From: Muribaculaceae bacterium
GTDB lineage: Bacteria > Bacteroidota > Bacteroidia > Bacteroidales > Muribaculaceae
Length of the DNA stretch: 40,311 nucleotides
Assembly (NCBI GenBank): GCA_017405965.1
Contig: JAFQZK010000008.1
Location: 1-40,311, forward strand
Reading direction: 5' to 3'
Numbering within the stretch: position 1 is the first letter of the stretch; the number at the start of each line of letters is the position of its first letter. Under the pieces are notes generated by a model, which was given only the letters and a program-made list of their open reading frames with translations, searched no databases and was not told the origin of the DNA. The translations under genes were made by a program, and so were the position numbers. Shown piece by piece: positions 1-6,978 of this stretch.

Positions 1-20
1 CGGCGACGCTTTAGACCGTC

Positions 21-54
21 AAAAAAAGCCTGTGGGGGCATCGAGCCCCCAACA
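21..54 (-). terminator. Rho-independent terminator downstream of the TonB-domain gene
   Basis: Read on the minus strand, a GC-rich stem (TGGGGGC pairing with GCCCCCA, plus-strand arms 33-39 and 45-51, five-base loop) is followed by a run of seven T (A-run at 21-27 on the plus strand). It lies about 210 bp past the stop of the TonB-domain gene, the nearest upstream minus-strand gene. Confidence 0.7.
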
Positions 55-196
55 GACTTTAGCACCAACAATGACGGCTCAGCATTACCCGTCTTGATAG
101 GAAAATAAAGAACAATCTGTCAAAAAATTTTAGGACGAGTCGGTTTATCGTTGTTCCTGTTGTTTGAAAATGGCCTTGGCGTGCGGGCGTGAGCAA

Positions 197-248
197 ATGC
201 CTCATTAAACTCTAAACACTAAACTCTAAACTGCGAGCAACGCGAGCA
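197..248. repeat. Dispersed 52-bp intergenic repeat, copy 1
   Basis: Starts with ATGCCTC, continues with short A/T-rich words of the type CACTAAACTCTAAAC, and ends in TGCGAGCAACGCGAGCA. Related copies are at 26613-26664, 26721-26802 and 28266-28317. The upstream word CCTGTTGTTTGAAAAT (near 157-171) also recurs near 26667. This copy lies just past the stop codon of a minus-strand gene, as does the copy at 26721. Confidence 0.75.
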
Positions 249-262
249 TAATAAATGCTGTT

Positions 263-1141
263 TTACTCGGTGTAGTGTATCAGGGGGAAAAGCAGTTTCC
301 TGAACTCGGCACCAGCCGCCGTAAAGGTGGTGATGTCATAGTAGTTTCCACGGTAAAACAATGAGTTCTGATCGAAATAGGCCACACGCTTACTGTCATC
401 CTTGAAATATAAGATGATTTTGCCTCGCGTGTCAAGACGTCCTTGAGAGAGTTTTGCCAAACTGCCCATCGCATTGACCATGTTGCGGATTTGCCATTTC
501 CTTTTTATCGAGAGCTTGTTCCTGGATGGACTGAGCTGTCCATCGTCATAATTGGCTGGCGTTATGGCCGTCGGAGCGCTGATATTCAGGTCGCTGTAGT
601 CTATCGATATGGAGTCAACCTCATGGATGTAGGACAGCAGATCCGATATATCATTGTTGAGCTTGAAATTCACCGGCAGCGTGTACCACACGTTGACTGG
701 TTTGCCCAATCGGGTTCCGGGGATGAATTTGGGAAGCGTCTGAACCACGCGAACCGCCTCACGGTCAAGATCGGCATCCACCGAACGCAAAACCTTCACA
801 TCTCCCACTTGACCTGCCGTGTCCACGACGAACTGAACAACGACCTTGCCTTGGATATTCTTGTCGGCGGCTGTGGAGGGATATGTAATATTATCCCTGA
901 TATAGGTCATCAAGGCAGCCTCTCCACCAGGGAACAAAGGCATCTTCTCGACAGACACGAACACCTCGTCGTAATTGCTCGCCGCGCCACGGCTGTCGCC
1001 AACGCTGCCATTCCCCGAGGCCGAAACCGTGAGACTGGCCATCACAAGACACACAACAAGAATCATTCCTGCAAGCGGGCGCTTGCGCTGGGCATCAAGC
1101 CTGCTGTCCCCAATGAATTCACCGTGTTTCATATCCGTCAT
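263..1141 (-). CDS. TonB C-terminal-domain protein (membrane anchored)
   Basis: 292 aa. One hydrophobic segment at about residues 24-42 acts as signal anchor. Residues about 66-160 match the TonB C-terminal fold: FPGG near the start of the domain, then GKVVVQFVVDTAGQVGDVKV, REAVRVVQTLPKFIPG and the closing VWYTLPVNFKL strand. This fold normally contacts TonB-dependent outer-membrane receptors or serves as a periplasmic interaction module. The last 125 residues are not a domain I recognise. The protein lacks the long Pro/Lys-rich spacer of classical TonB, and no exbB or exbD lies nearby, so a role as the main energy transducer is doubtful. The ATG at 1141 lies about 24 nt downstream of a TAnnTTTG box. 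It is transcribed divergently from the TPR lipoprotein gene. Confidence 0.85.
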   Translation of the reverse strand: MTDMKHGEFIGDSRLDAQRKRPLAGMILVVCLVMASLTVSASGNGSVGDSRGAASNYDEVFVSVEKMPLFPGGEAALMTYIRDNITYPSTAADKNIQGKVVVQFVVDTAGQVGDVKVLRSVDADLDREAVRVVQTLPKFIPGTRLGKPVNVWYTLPVNFKLNNDISDLLSYIHEVDSISIDYSDLNISAPTAITPANYDDGQLSPSRNKLSIKRKWQIRNMVNAMGSLAKLSQGRLDTRGKIILYFKDDSKRVAYFDQNSLFYRGNYYDITTFTAAGAEFRKLLFPLIHYTE

Positions 1142-1164
1142 TGATTTAGTTGTTCTCTATTCCG

Positions 1165-1197
1165 CAAAGATACGAAGATTTATTTGAAAACTACAAA
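1165..1197 (-). promoter_or_regulatory. Promoter of the TonB-domain gene
   Basis: On the minus strand there is a TATCTTTG -7 box (plus 1165-1172) with TTTG (plus 1194-1197) 21 nt upstream. The expected start of transcription is just upstream of the ATG at 1141. Confidence 0.6.
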
Positions 1198-1315
1198 TAA
1201 AACGCCCGATAATCTAAGGGCATCCCGAAAAATGTTCACACTTGATTTTCAGCAATTTAGGCCATTGCTTGGAAATTTACCGTTACGGACCGATGATGAT
1301 GACCGAAAAAAACTT

Positions 1316-1323
1316 TATTTTTG
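1316..1323 (+). promoter_or_regulatory. -7 box of the TPR lipoprotein gene
   Basis: TATTTTTG fits the Bacteroidetes TAnnTTTG -7 consensus and lies 45 nt before the ATG at 1369. No clear -33 TTTG is visible. Confidence 0.5.
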
Positions 1324-1368
1324 CAGTGAGAATCATTCTCACGAACTCCTTGACAATATAGAACAACG

Positions 1369-3084
1369 ATGAAAACTACAATAACATATCACAAGCTTGT
1401 CACGGCGCTCTTCACCGTGGTTGCACTGCTTGCAATGATGAGCGGTTGCAGTCATGGTGTGGACAACAGCCAACTCACTCTTGTGGACTCGATGCTGGCA
1501 CAGAACCGAGGCGAGGAAGCACTGCAGATGCTGCAAACTTTCAACATCGCATCATTTGATCACCACAACAAGGCTTATTTCGACCTGTTGATGGCACAAA
1601 CCGAGCATGCCTGCAATATCACTGCCATCAGCGACAGCACCATCAGTGATGCCGCAAAATACTTCAAGACGCACAACGACCAGGGGAAGTATGCCCGAGC
1701 CTTGCTCTACCAGGGAAGTGCCAACAAGGACATGGGACGCCTGGACAAAGCCGTCACCTGCCTGCGCCAGGCCGAGGACGTCGCGCCCACCGAAGATCTC
1801 GAGACGCGCGCCCTTGCCAAGATGATGATGGGCGAGTTGTACCAGAGCCAAGTCATCGGCGCCAAGACTGTGGGTGCTCAGAAATACCGCGAGGCGCTGG
1901 AACTGTTCCGCAGGATTGACGACAAGTACAATCAGATCATCTGCCTGAGTGAACTGGGAGGGCTGTATCGCATCAACAAGGAGAAGGAAGACAGCGCCCT
2001 GTACTACATCAATGCCGCCATCGACCTCGCCATGAGTGAAATCAAGATAAAGTATGTGGTGGCCAACCTGTTCAGCCGTGCCGAGTACCAGGCTGCCCAC
2101 GGTAACTACCAGGCCGCCAAGGACGATGCCCTTGAGGCCATCGACTGGAACGGCAAACAGAAGATCCACCCGAGGATTCACTACACCGCCGCATCGGCTT
2201 ATCTGCATCTTGGCCGCATCGACTCGGCCCGCTATTACCTGCAGCAAGCACCGTCGATGACCACCATTGCCGACAGCATCATGTACTACCAATTGCTCAC
2301 CGACTTGGCCCGACGCGAGAACAAGATAGATGATGTCATCAACTACCAGAACAAGACGCATCACCTTGCCGACTCGGTGGTCATGAGCGGCATGAACGAC
2401 AAGCTGATCGAGGCCGAGAAGAAATACGACGCTCAACAGTCGGCCCTTGAAACCGCATTGCTGAATTCGCGGCTCAAGGGGACGTTGCTGGCCCTGGCAT
2501 TGTTGGCGCTGGCAGCCGGAGCACTGGCCTTCATGGTGTGGCGATACCGTAACCGCCTGAAGATCCAGCAGACCGAATATGAGTTGCAGAAGGCCGATCT
2601 GGACCACTCAATCACGAGTCTGCAACAGATGCAGGCCTTGCTCAACGAGCGGGAGACTTCCAAACAGCAATCCAGCGAACTCAAAGCCATCGTTGACAAC
2701 CAGATACAAGTCGTCCATCAACTGCTGCAATGGTCCTATGAATGCAACGAGACCACCTTTGCCAAGCGCTTCAACAAGCTGATGACGATGCGAGGCCCCG
2801 ACGAGGTGGGCGCCTCCTATTGGGACAACCTGCAATCGCTGGCCAACGAGCTGTATGACAACGTGCTGGTCAAGGCTCAGGAGGCTGCAGGCGGAACCTT
2901 GCGTGACGATGAAATCAACCTGATTGCCCTGCAGTGCCACGGGTTCTCGAGGACGGTCATCATGATATGCATGCGCTACAGGAACCTGAGAACCGTCTCC
3001 AACAAGAAAATCCAGATTGCCCACAAACTCAATGTCGCCTCGCTCGACGAGTTCCTGCAGCCTTATCTCCATCGCGATGCTTAG
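1369..3084 (+). CDS. TPR lipoprotein with one transmembrane helix and HTH-like C terminus
   Basis: 571 aa. A lipoprotein signal ends at Cys27 (MMSGC). Residues about 35-340 are helical TPR-type repeats (YARALLYQGSANKDMGRLDKA and similar). A transmembrane helix at about 364-388 follows, then a coiled coil at about 390-440 and a C-terminal helical region. The C terminus (LRDDEINLIALQCHGFSR, then a basic helix ending in KIQIAHKLNV) resembles the degenerate helix-turn-helix tail of Bacteroidales TPR sensor proteins, in which periplasmic TPRs are joined to a cytoplasmic part. A simple lipid anchor combined with a TM helix is odd: either the lipobox is fortuitous or both membranes are contacted. 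Function is inferred as sensory or regulatory; no target is visible. Confidence 0.75.
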   Translation: MKTTITYHKLVTALFTVVALLAMMSGCSHGVDNSQLTLVDSMLAQNRGEEALQMLQTFNIASFDHHNKAYFDLLMAQTEHACNITAISDSTISDAAKYFKTHNDQGKYARALLYQGSANKDMGRLDKAVTCLRQAEDVAPTEDLETRALAKMMMGELYQSQVIGAKTVGAQKYREALELFRRIDDKYNQIICLSELGGLYRINKEKEDSALYYINAAIDLAMSEIKIKYVVANLFSRAEYQAAHGNYQAAKDDALEAIDWNGKQKIHPRIHYTAASAYLHLGRIDSARYYLQQAPSMTTIADSIMYYQLLTDLARRENKIDDVINYQNKTHHLADSVVMSGMNDKLIEAEKKYDAQQSALETALLNSRLKGTLLALALLALAAGALAFMVWRYRNRLKIQQTEYELQKADLDHSITSLQQMQALLNERETSKQQSSELKAIVDNQIQVVHQLLQWSYECNETTFAKRFNKLMTMRGPDEVGASYWDNLQSLANELYDNVLVKAQEAAGGTLRDDEINLIALQCHGFSRTVIMICMRYRNLRTVSNKKIQIAHKLNVASLDEFLQPYLHRDA

Positions 3085-3147
3085 CCTTCCACTGGCAGGG
3101 AGCGTGGATGCTGACTGGTGGCTTATTGCTAATCGCTAAAAAAGCAC

Positions 3148-3155
3148 TACCTTTG
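3148..3155 (+). promoter_or_regulatory. -7 box directly before the LOG gene start
   Basis: TACCTTTG ends five bases before the ATG at 3161. With the usual spacing, transcription would begin at or next to this ATG, so the mRNA would be leaderless or translation would start at the second ATG (3173). Confidence 0.65.
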
Positions 3156-3160
3156 CAGCC

Positions 3161-3742
3161 ATGAAACGAGAGATGAAAGGAAATGTTTGTGTATTCTGTG
3201 CTTCCAGTGCAGACATCGACACGCGTTATTTGGAAGCGGCCCGCGAACTGGGCGGACGGCTGGCCGAAGGCGGCTGGCGCTGTGTGAACGGCGGTGGAGC
3301 CGTGGGCCTGATGGGTGCCGTGACCGACGGCACGCTCGATGCGGGCGGCATGGTGACGGGAGTGATTCCCAAGTTCATGGTAGATAAGGGGTGGTGCTAC
3401 GACCGCCTCGAGGACGTCATCATCACGGCCGACATGCACCAGCGCAAACAAATCATGAGCGAGATGGCCGATGCCGTCATCGCCCTGCCCGGCGGCGTGG
3501 GCACCCTCGAGGAGATGCTCGAGACGCTCACCTGGCGCCAGTTGGGACTGGTCAAGGTGCCTGTCATCATCTTGAACACCCTCGGCTACTATGACGCCCT
3601 GCTGGAGATGCTGCACCATGCCATCGGTGAGGGTTTCATGAAGTCGAGCCACGCCGCATTGTGGCAAGTGGCCACCACGCCTGCCGAGGCCATCACCCTG
3701 CTCGACAACTATCATCCCGTTGAGTTTGAATCCAAATACTGA
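3161..3742 (+). CDS. LOG family (TIGR00730) Rossmann-fold protein, probable nucleotide phosphoribohydrolase
   Basis: 193 aa, the usual length for the family. It begins with the LOG signature VCVFCASS, has the Rossmann-type GGG near residues 46-48, and carries the nucleotide-binding motif PGGVGTLEEM at about 110-119, including the catalytic-type Glu. The family contains LONELY GUY cytokinin-activating enzymes and bacterial nucleoside 5'-monophosphate phosphoribohydrolases. The in-vivo bacterial substrate is often unknown, so only the class is called. The start may be ATG 3161 or ATG 3173; the second gives a product beginning MKGNVCVFCASS, closer to the family norm. It is followed after 5 nt by DUF4271 and is likely co-transcribed with it. 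Confidence 0.9.
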   Translation: MKREMKGNVCVFCASSADIDTRYLEAARELGGRLAEGGWRCVNGGGAVGLMGAVTDGTLDAGGMVTGVIPKFMVDKGWCYDRLEDVIITADMHQRKQIMSEMADAVIALPGGVGTLEEMLETLTWRQLGLVKVPVIILNTLGYYDALLEMLHHAIGEGFMKSSHAALWQVATTPAEAITLLDNYHPVEFESKY

Positions 3743-3747
3743 TCACC

Positions 3748-4596
3748 ATGCCGGTCAGCGCCAATCACATCGACAGCACCCAGCATAACGACACCGCGGT
3801 GGGATCCTACTCGCCGCAGTACCTCGAGGGGTTCCCGACCACACAGGCCGGTGACTCGGCGTTGGGCCAGATCGACACGCTGGCTGTGATGGAAATCCCC
3901 GACGGTGCCGAGGCGCAACCGTTCACGCGCTCGCCGCTGCACGACACGCCCTCGATGGCGCTCCTGCTGGCAGGCATGCTGGCAGTGGCGTTGAGCTACC
4001 ACAAGGGGTACAAGTACATCGAGAACTTTTTCCACTACATGTTCTCGACCAGGCGACGCGAGAATCTGTTCGAGGACCATACCGTCAACGAGACCGGAAT
4101 CCTCACCGCCCTCATCGGCAACACCTGTATCGTCGAGGGTTTCCTGATTTTTGCCGCCGTGCGCATGCTGTGCCCCTCGCTGGCACCGGCGCTGCAAGCC
4201 AACGTCTTTCCCCACATCGCGATATACTGCGGCATCGCCGTGTTGTTCTATGTCGGCCAATGGCTGGTTTACAAGGTGCTGGGATACACCTTCAGCGACA
4301 AGCAGGGCACCAAACTGTGGATCGACGGTTTCAAAGCCACCCAGGCATTCCTGGGCTTGCTGCTGCTCCCGGTGCTCATCTTGCTCATGCTGTATCCCAA
4401 TCATGGCAGATTGCTATTATCCATAGCGGTATCACTGTATTTGATAGCCCGCCTGATATTTATTTACAAGGGCTTTAGAATTTTTTATGGCAATTTGTCA
4501 TCCATTCTCTATTTTTTGTTGTACCTTTGCGCCGTCGAAATCGTACCCTTAGCCATTTTGGCTAGTGTAACGTATTGGATTAGTGGTATTTATTAG
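3748..4596 (+). CDS. DUF4271 multi-pass membrane protein
   Basis: 282 aa. About 65 soluble N-terminal residues are followed by roughly five or six hydrophobic helices (about 68-82, 115-135, 155-175, 195-215, 220-238, 250-275). The family is a Bacteroidetes inner-membrane family of unknown function. It is characteristically found directly upstream of uroporphyrinogen-III synthase, as here (11-nt gap to hemD). This conserved neighbourhood is the main reason for the family call. A possible link to haem or siroheme biosynthesis is inference only. The last 100 bases of the gene are unusually A/T-rich and contain a good -7 box (4522-4529), so hemD may also have its own promoter. Confidence 0.85.
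   Translation: MPVSANHIDSTQHNDTAVGSYSPQYLEGFPTTQAGDSALGQIDTLAVMEIPDGAEAQPFTRSPLHDTPSMALLLAGMLAVALSYHKGYKYIENFFHYMFSTRRRENLFEDHTVNETGILTALIGNTCIVEGFLIFAAVRMLCPSLAPALQANVFPHIAIYCGIAVLFYVGQWLVYKVLGYTFSDKQGTKLWIDGFKATQAFLGLLLLPVLILLMLYPNHGRLLLSIAVSLYLIARLIFIYKGFRIFYGNLSSILYFLLYLCAVEIVPLAILASVTYWISGIY
4522..4529 (+). promoter_or_regulatory. Internal -7 box inside DUF4271, likely promoter for hemD
   Basis: TACCTTTG followed by CGCC, a typical Bacteroidetes start context, inside an A/T-rich stretch of the DUF4271 reading frame. The predicted leader to the hemD ATG is about 70 nt. A TTTG at 4494-4497 is somewhat far upstream (24 nt). Confidence 0.45.
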
Positions 4597-4607
4597 CAAA
4601 AAACTAA

Positions 4608-5591
4608 ATGAGCATCAAGAAGATCCTGGTCTCACAACCTAGACCGACATCCGAGAAATCTCCTTATTTTTTACTGGAGAAGAAATATGGTGTAGAAATT
4701 GTTTTCAGGCCTTTTATCAAAGTTGAAGGACTTACCTCGAAAGAATTCAGGCAGTCAAAGATCAACATTCCTGATTACTCGGCCATCATCCTGACGGCAC
4801 GCACTGCAATTGACCATTTTTTCCGTCTGTGCAAGGAATTGCGCTACAATGTGCCTGACACCCTCAAGTACTTCTGCGTGAGCGAGACCATCGCACACTA
4901 TCTGCAGAAGTATGTCATCTACCGTAAACGCAAAATTTTCTATAGCGAGACCGGACTGATGGAGGACCTTATCCCCATTATCGCCAAGCACAACAAGGAG
5001 ACTTACCTGATGCCCGTGAGCGACGTCCACAACGACAAGGCTGTCGTCCTCGACAACAACAAGGTGAAGTATGTCAAGTCGATCATGTACCGCACCGTGA
5101 GCAACGATTTCAAGCCCGGTGAGACCTTCGACTACGACATGTTGGCTTTCTTCAGCCCCGCCGGCATCAAGTCCTATACCACCAATTTCCCCGACTATGC
5201 CGACCGCAAGGTGGTCATCGCCGCTATGGGACAAACGACCCTGGAGGCCGCCGACAAGGCCGGCTTGAAGGTGGACGTCACCATTACCCCCAAGACGCCG
5301 TCGATGGCCAGCGCTATCGAGGAATACCTCAAGCAGGCTAAGGCCGAGGAGGAGAAAGAGGAGCGCAAGGCTGCTCGCGAGAACGCAAAGAAGGCAACGG
5401 CCAAGAAGGCCACCTCGACAAGCAAAGCCAAAGACGACGCTGATGCCGCTGCCAAGAAGTCGGCTGCTGCCAAGAAGGTTGCCGCCACCCGCAAGGCTAA
5501 AGCCGAAACCGAGGCCGCTGCCAAGGCCAAGAGGTCAGAGGCCGCCAAGAAGGCCGCCGCTACCCGCAAGGCCAATGCCACAAAGAAATAA
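4608..5591 (+). CDS. hemD: Uroporphyrinogen-III synthase with a Lys/Ala-rich C-terminal tail
   Basis: 327 aa. Residues 1-245 match the two-lobed HemD fold: KKILVSQPRP at the N terminus, AIILTARTAIDHFFRLC, the hinge region, FFSPAGIKSYTTNF and IAAMGQTTLEAADKAGL. The enzyme closes and inverts ring D of hydroxymethylbilane in tetrapyrrole synthesis. HemD proteins are usually about 245-260 aa. Here a further 80 residues consist almost only of Lys, Ala, Glu, Arg and Thr with the recurring word KKxAATRKA, like histone H1 or AlgP tails. The tail is in frame and precedes a good terminator, so it is probably translated. It could bind nucleic acid or be a repeat expansion. Gene order DUF4271-hemD-rnpA-yidD is typical of Bacteroidales. 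Confidence 0.88.
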   Translation: MSIKKILVSQPRPTSEKSPYFLLEKKYGVEIVFRPFIKVEGLTSKEFRQSKINIPDYSAIILTARTAIDHFFRLCKELRYNVPDTLKYFCVSETIAHYLQKYVIYRKRKIFYSETGLMEDLIPIIAKHNKETYLMPVSDVHNDKAVVLDNNKVKYVKSIMYRTVSNDFKPGETFDYDMLAFFSPAGIKSYTTNFPDYADRKVVIAAMGQTTLEAADKAGLKVDVTITPKTPSMASAIEEYLKQAKAEEEKEERKAARENAKKATAKKATSTSKAKDDADAAAKKSAAAKKVAATRKAKAETEAAAKAKRSEAAKKAAATRKANATKK

Positions 5592-5611
5592 TCTCACTGA
5601 TTATAGTTTTT

Positions 5612-5646
5612 ATAGGGTGTGCTTGTCGAGCATACCCTATTTTTTT
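5612..5646 (+). terminator. Rho-independent terminator after hemD
   Basis: An 11-bp stem (5612-5622 with 5630-5640, one G-U pair) and a seven-base loop are followed directly by six T. It ends the LOG-DUF4271-hemD transcript 17 bp before rnpA. Confidence 0.85.
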
Positions 5647-5647
5647 G

Positions 5648-5655
5648 TAATTTCG
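5648..5655 (+). promoter_or_regulatory. Possible -7 box of rnpA
   Basis: TAATTTCG is one mismatch from TAnnTTTG and lies immediately after the hemD terminator, eight bases before the rnpA ATG. It would give a leaderless or near-leaderless mRNA. The call rests on position and partial consensus. Confidence 0.35.
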
Positions 5656-5663
5656 CCCGCTGA

Positions 5664-6083
5664 ATGGACTACAAATTAAATAAAGACGAAAAGCTCACGA
5701 GCCGCACGGCGATCAACCTGCTCTTTGACGAGGGCAAGTCGTTGATGGCTTTTCCCGTGCGTGCCGCCTACCGGCTCAGGCCTGCAGGAGAGCATCCCGT
5801 CCAGTTTCTCATTTCCATTCCCAAGAAGCGCATCCGCAAGGCCGTGAACCGTGTCCTGCTGCGACGACGCATTCGCGAGGCCTACAGGCTGAACCGCCGC
5901 GAGTTGCTCCTTGCCAACCTAGACGGCAAGCGCTGCGGCGTGGACATCGCCTTTGTCTATTTGGACAACTCGCCTGCGCCCTACGACGTCATCAACGAGA
6001 AAATGTGCCTGTTGCTGTCGCGCATCGCGACGGCAGCCAGCGAGCATGAAACAACCGATAAATCCCCTGAAGAAAAGTCATGA
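5664..6083 (+). CDS. rnpA: Ribonuclease P protein component
   Basis: 139 aa, within the normal range of 110-140. The N terminus [20 protein letters not shown] and the basic signature helix [20 protein letters not shown] (about residues 50-69) match the RnpA family, which binds the 5' leader of pre-tRNA and the catalytic RNA. The canonical RNxxKR signature is altered slightly ([11 protein letters not shown]). The acidic C-terminal tail ([13 protein letters not shown]) is typical for Bacteroidales. The stop overlaps the yidD start by four bases (ATGA), so the two are translationally coupled. Confidence 0.93.
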   Translation: MDYKLNKDEKLTSRTAINLLFDEGKSLMAFPVRAAYRLRPAGEHPVQFLISIPKKRIRKAVNRVLLRRRIREAYRLNRRELLLANLDGKRCGVDIAFVYLDNSPAPYDVINEKMCLLLSRIATAASEHETTDKSPEEKS

Positions 6084-6343
6084 AGCGAATATGGAACTGC
6101 ATACGTTATTGCTTGCACAAGGTGGCTGCCGCCATCGGGTGGTTGATGATCGTGCCCATTCGCTTCTACCAGAAATACATCTCGCCGCTCAAACCGCCCA
6201 TCTGCCGTTTCACCCCCACATGCAGCCAGTATGCCATTGAGGCCATCCGCAAGCACGGCCCGTTCAAGGGCTTTGTCCTTGCCGTGTGGCGCATCCTGCG
6301 TTGCAACCCCTGGGGCGGCAGCGGCTATGATCCCGTCCCGTGA
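6080..6343 (+). CDS. yidD: Membrane protein insertion efficiency factor YidD
   Basis: 87 aa. It contains the full family signature: [20 protein letters not shown], then [10 protein letters not shown], the conserved RILRCNPWG and GYDPVP at the C terminus, with three conserved cysteines. An amphipathic N-terminal helix would associate with the inner face of the cytoplasmic membrane. YidD assists insertion of membrane proteins by YidC. It follows rnpA with a four-base overlap, as in most bacteria, and its stop overlaps the tatD start as TGATG. Confidence 0.95.
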   Translation: MKRIWNCIRYCLHKVAAAIGWLMIVPIRFYQKYISPLKPPICRFTPTCSQYAIEAIRKHGPFKGFVLAVWRILRCNPWGGSGYDPVP

Positions 6344-6978
6344 TGGATATCCTCGACTTCCATACCCACCGAACCGACGCCGACCGAGCCATCATTTCGG
6401 TTGACCCGCATGAGTTCGCCCCCGAGCCGGGCAAGTGGTATTCGGTGGGATTTCATCCGTGGAGCGACCTGGAGGCACTGGGCGAGGAGGATTTCGCCTT
6501 GCTCGAGCAATGCGCCAGCCATCCACAGGTGCTGACCATCGGAGAGACAGGTCTGGACTCGTTGAGAGGGGCTCCGCTTGATATTCAGGAAACATCATTT
6601 GCCCGACACCTGTGCTTGGCGGCTTCGGTCGGCAAACCGGTTGTCGTGCATAGCGTGAGGACCGCTCAGCGGATTCTCGCCGTGAAACGTGCCACAGGCT
6701 GCCAGGTCCCGCTGGCCATACACGGCATGAGAGGCAACGAGCATGTGGCCCGGCTGCTGCTCGATGCCGATTGCTACCTGTCGTTCGGCATCCGATTCAA
6801 CCCCGCTGCCCTGCGCATCACCCCACTCGACCGCATGCTGATTGAGACCGACGAGCACCCTGCCGCCATCAGCGAGGTGGCCGCAGCGGTAGCAAGCGAG
6901 AAGGGACTCTCCAGTAAAGAATTGATGGAATTGACGGCTGCAAACATCCGGCGTTTTACAGCCTACAGCACTTATTGA
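6343..6978 (+). CDS. TatD family metal-dependent hydrolase
   Basis: 211 aa from the ATG at 6343. This start overlaps the yidD stop (TGATG) and gives the usual N terminus MDILDFHTH, so it is preferred over the in-frame GTG at 6340. Metal-binding features of the TatD amidohydrolase fold are visible: HTH at residues 7-9, GETGLD at 67-72, VVVHS, IHG and the late Asp in IETDEHP. TatD enzymes act as 3'-5' DNases or related phosphoesterases. At 211 aa it is shorter than E. coli TatD (about 260), but this is common in Bacteroidetes. Its 3' end overlaps the convergent lyase gene by seven bases. Confidence 0.88.
   Translation: MDILDFHTHRTDADRAIISVDPHEFAPEPGKWYSVGFHPWSDLEALGEEDFALLEQCASHPQVLTIGETGLDSLRGAPLDIQETSFARHLCLAASVGKPVVVHSVRTAQRILAVKRATGCQVPLAIHGMRGNEHVARLLLDADCYLSFGIRFNPAALRITPLDRMLIETDEHPAAISEVAAAVASEKGLSSKELMELTAANIRRFTAYSTY

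Noticed and set aside
443-1144. Long plus-strand frame opposite the TonB-domain gene
   Set aside because: It is the antisense shadow of a recognisable TonB C-terminal domain and has no signal, motif or promoter of its own.
1184-1372. 62-codon plus-strand frame before the TPR gene
   Set aside because: It covers the promoter of the TPR gene, has no recognisable features and runs into the real start codon.
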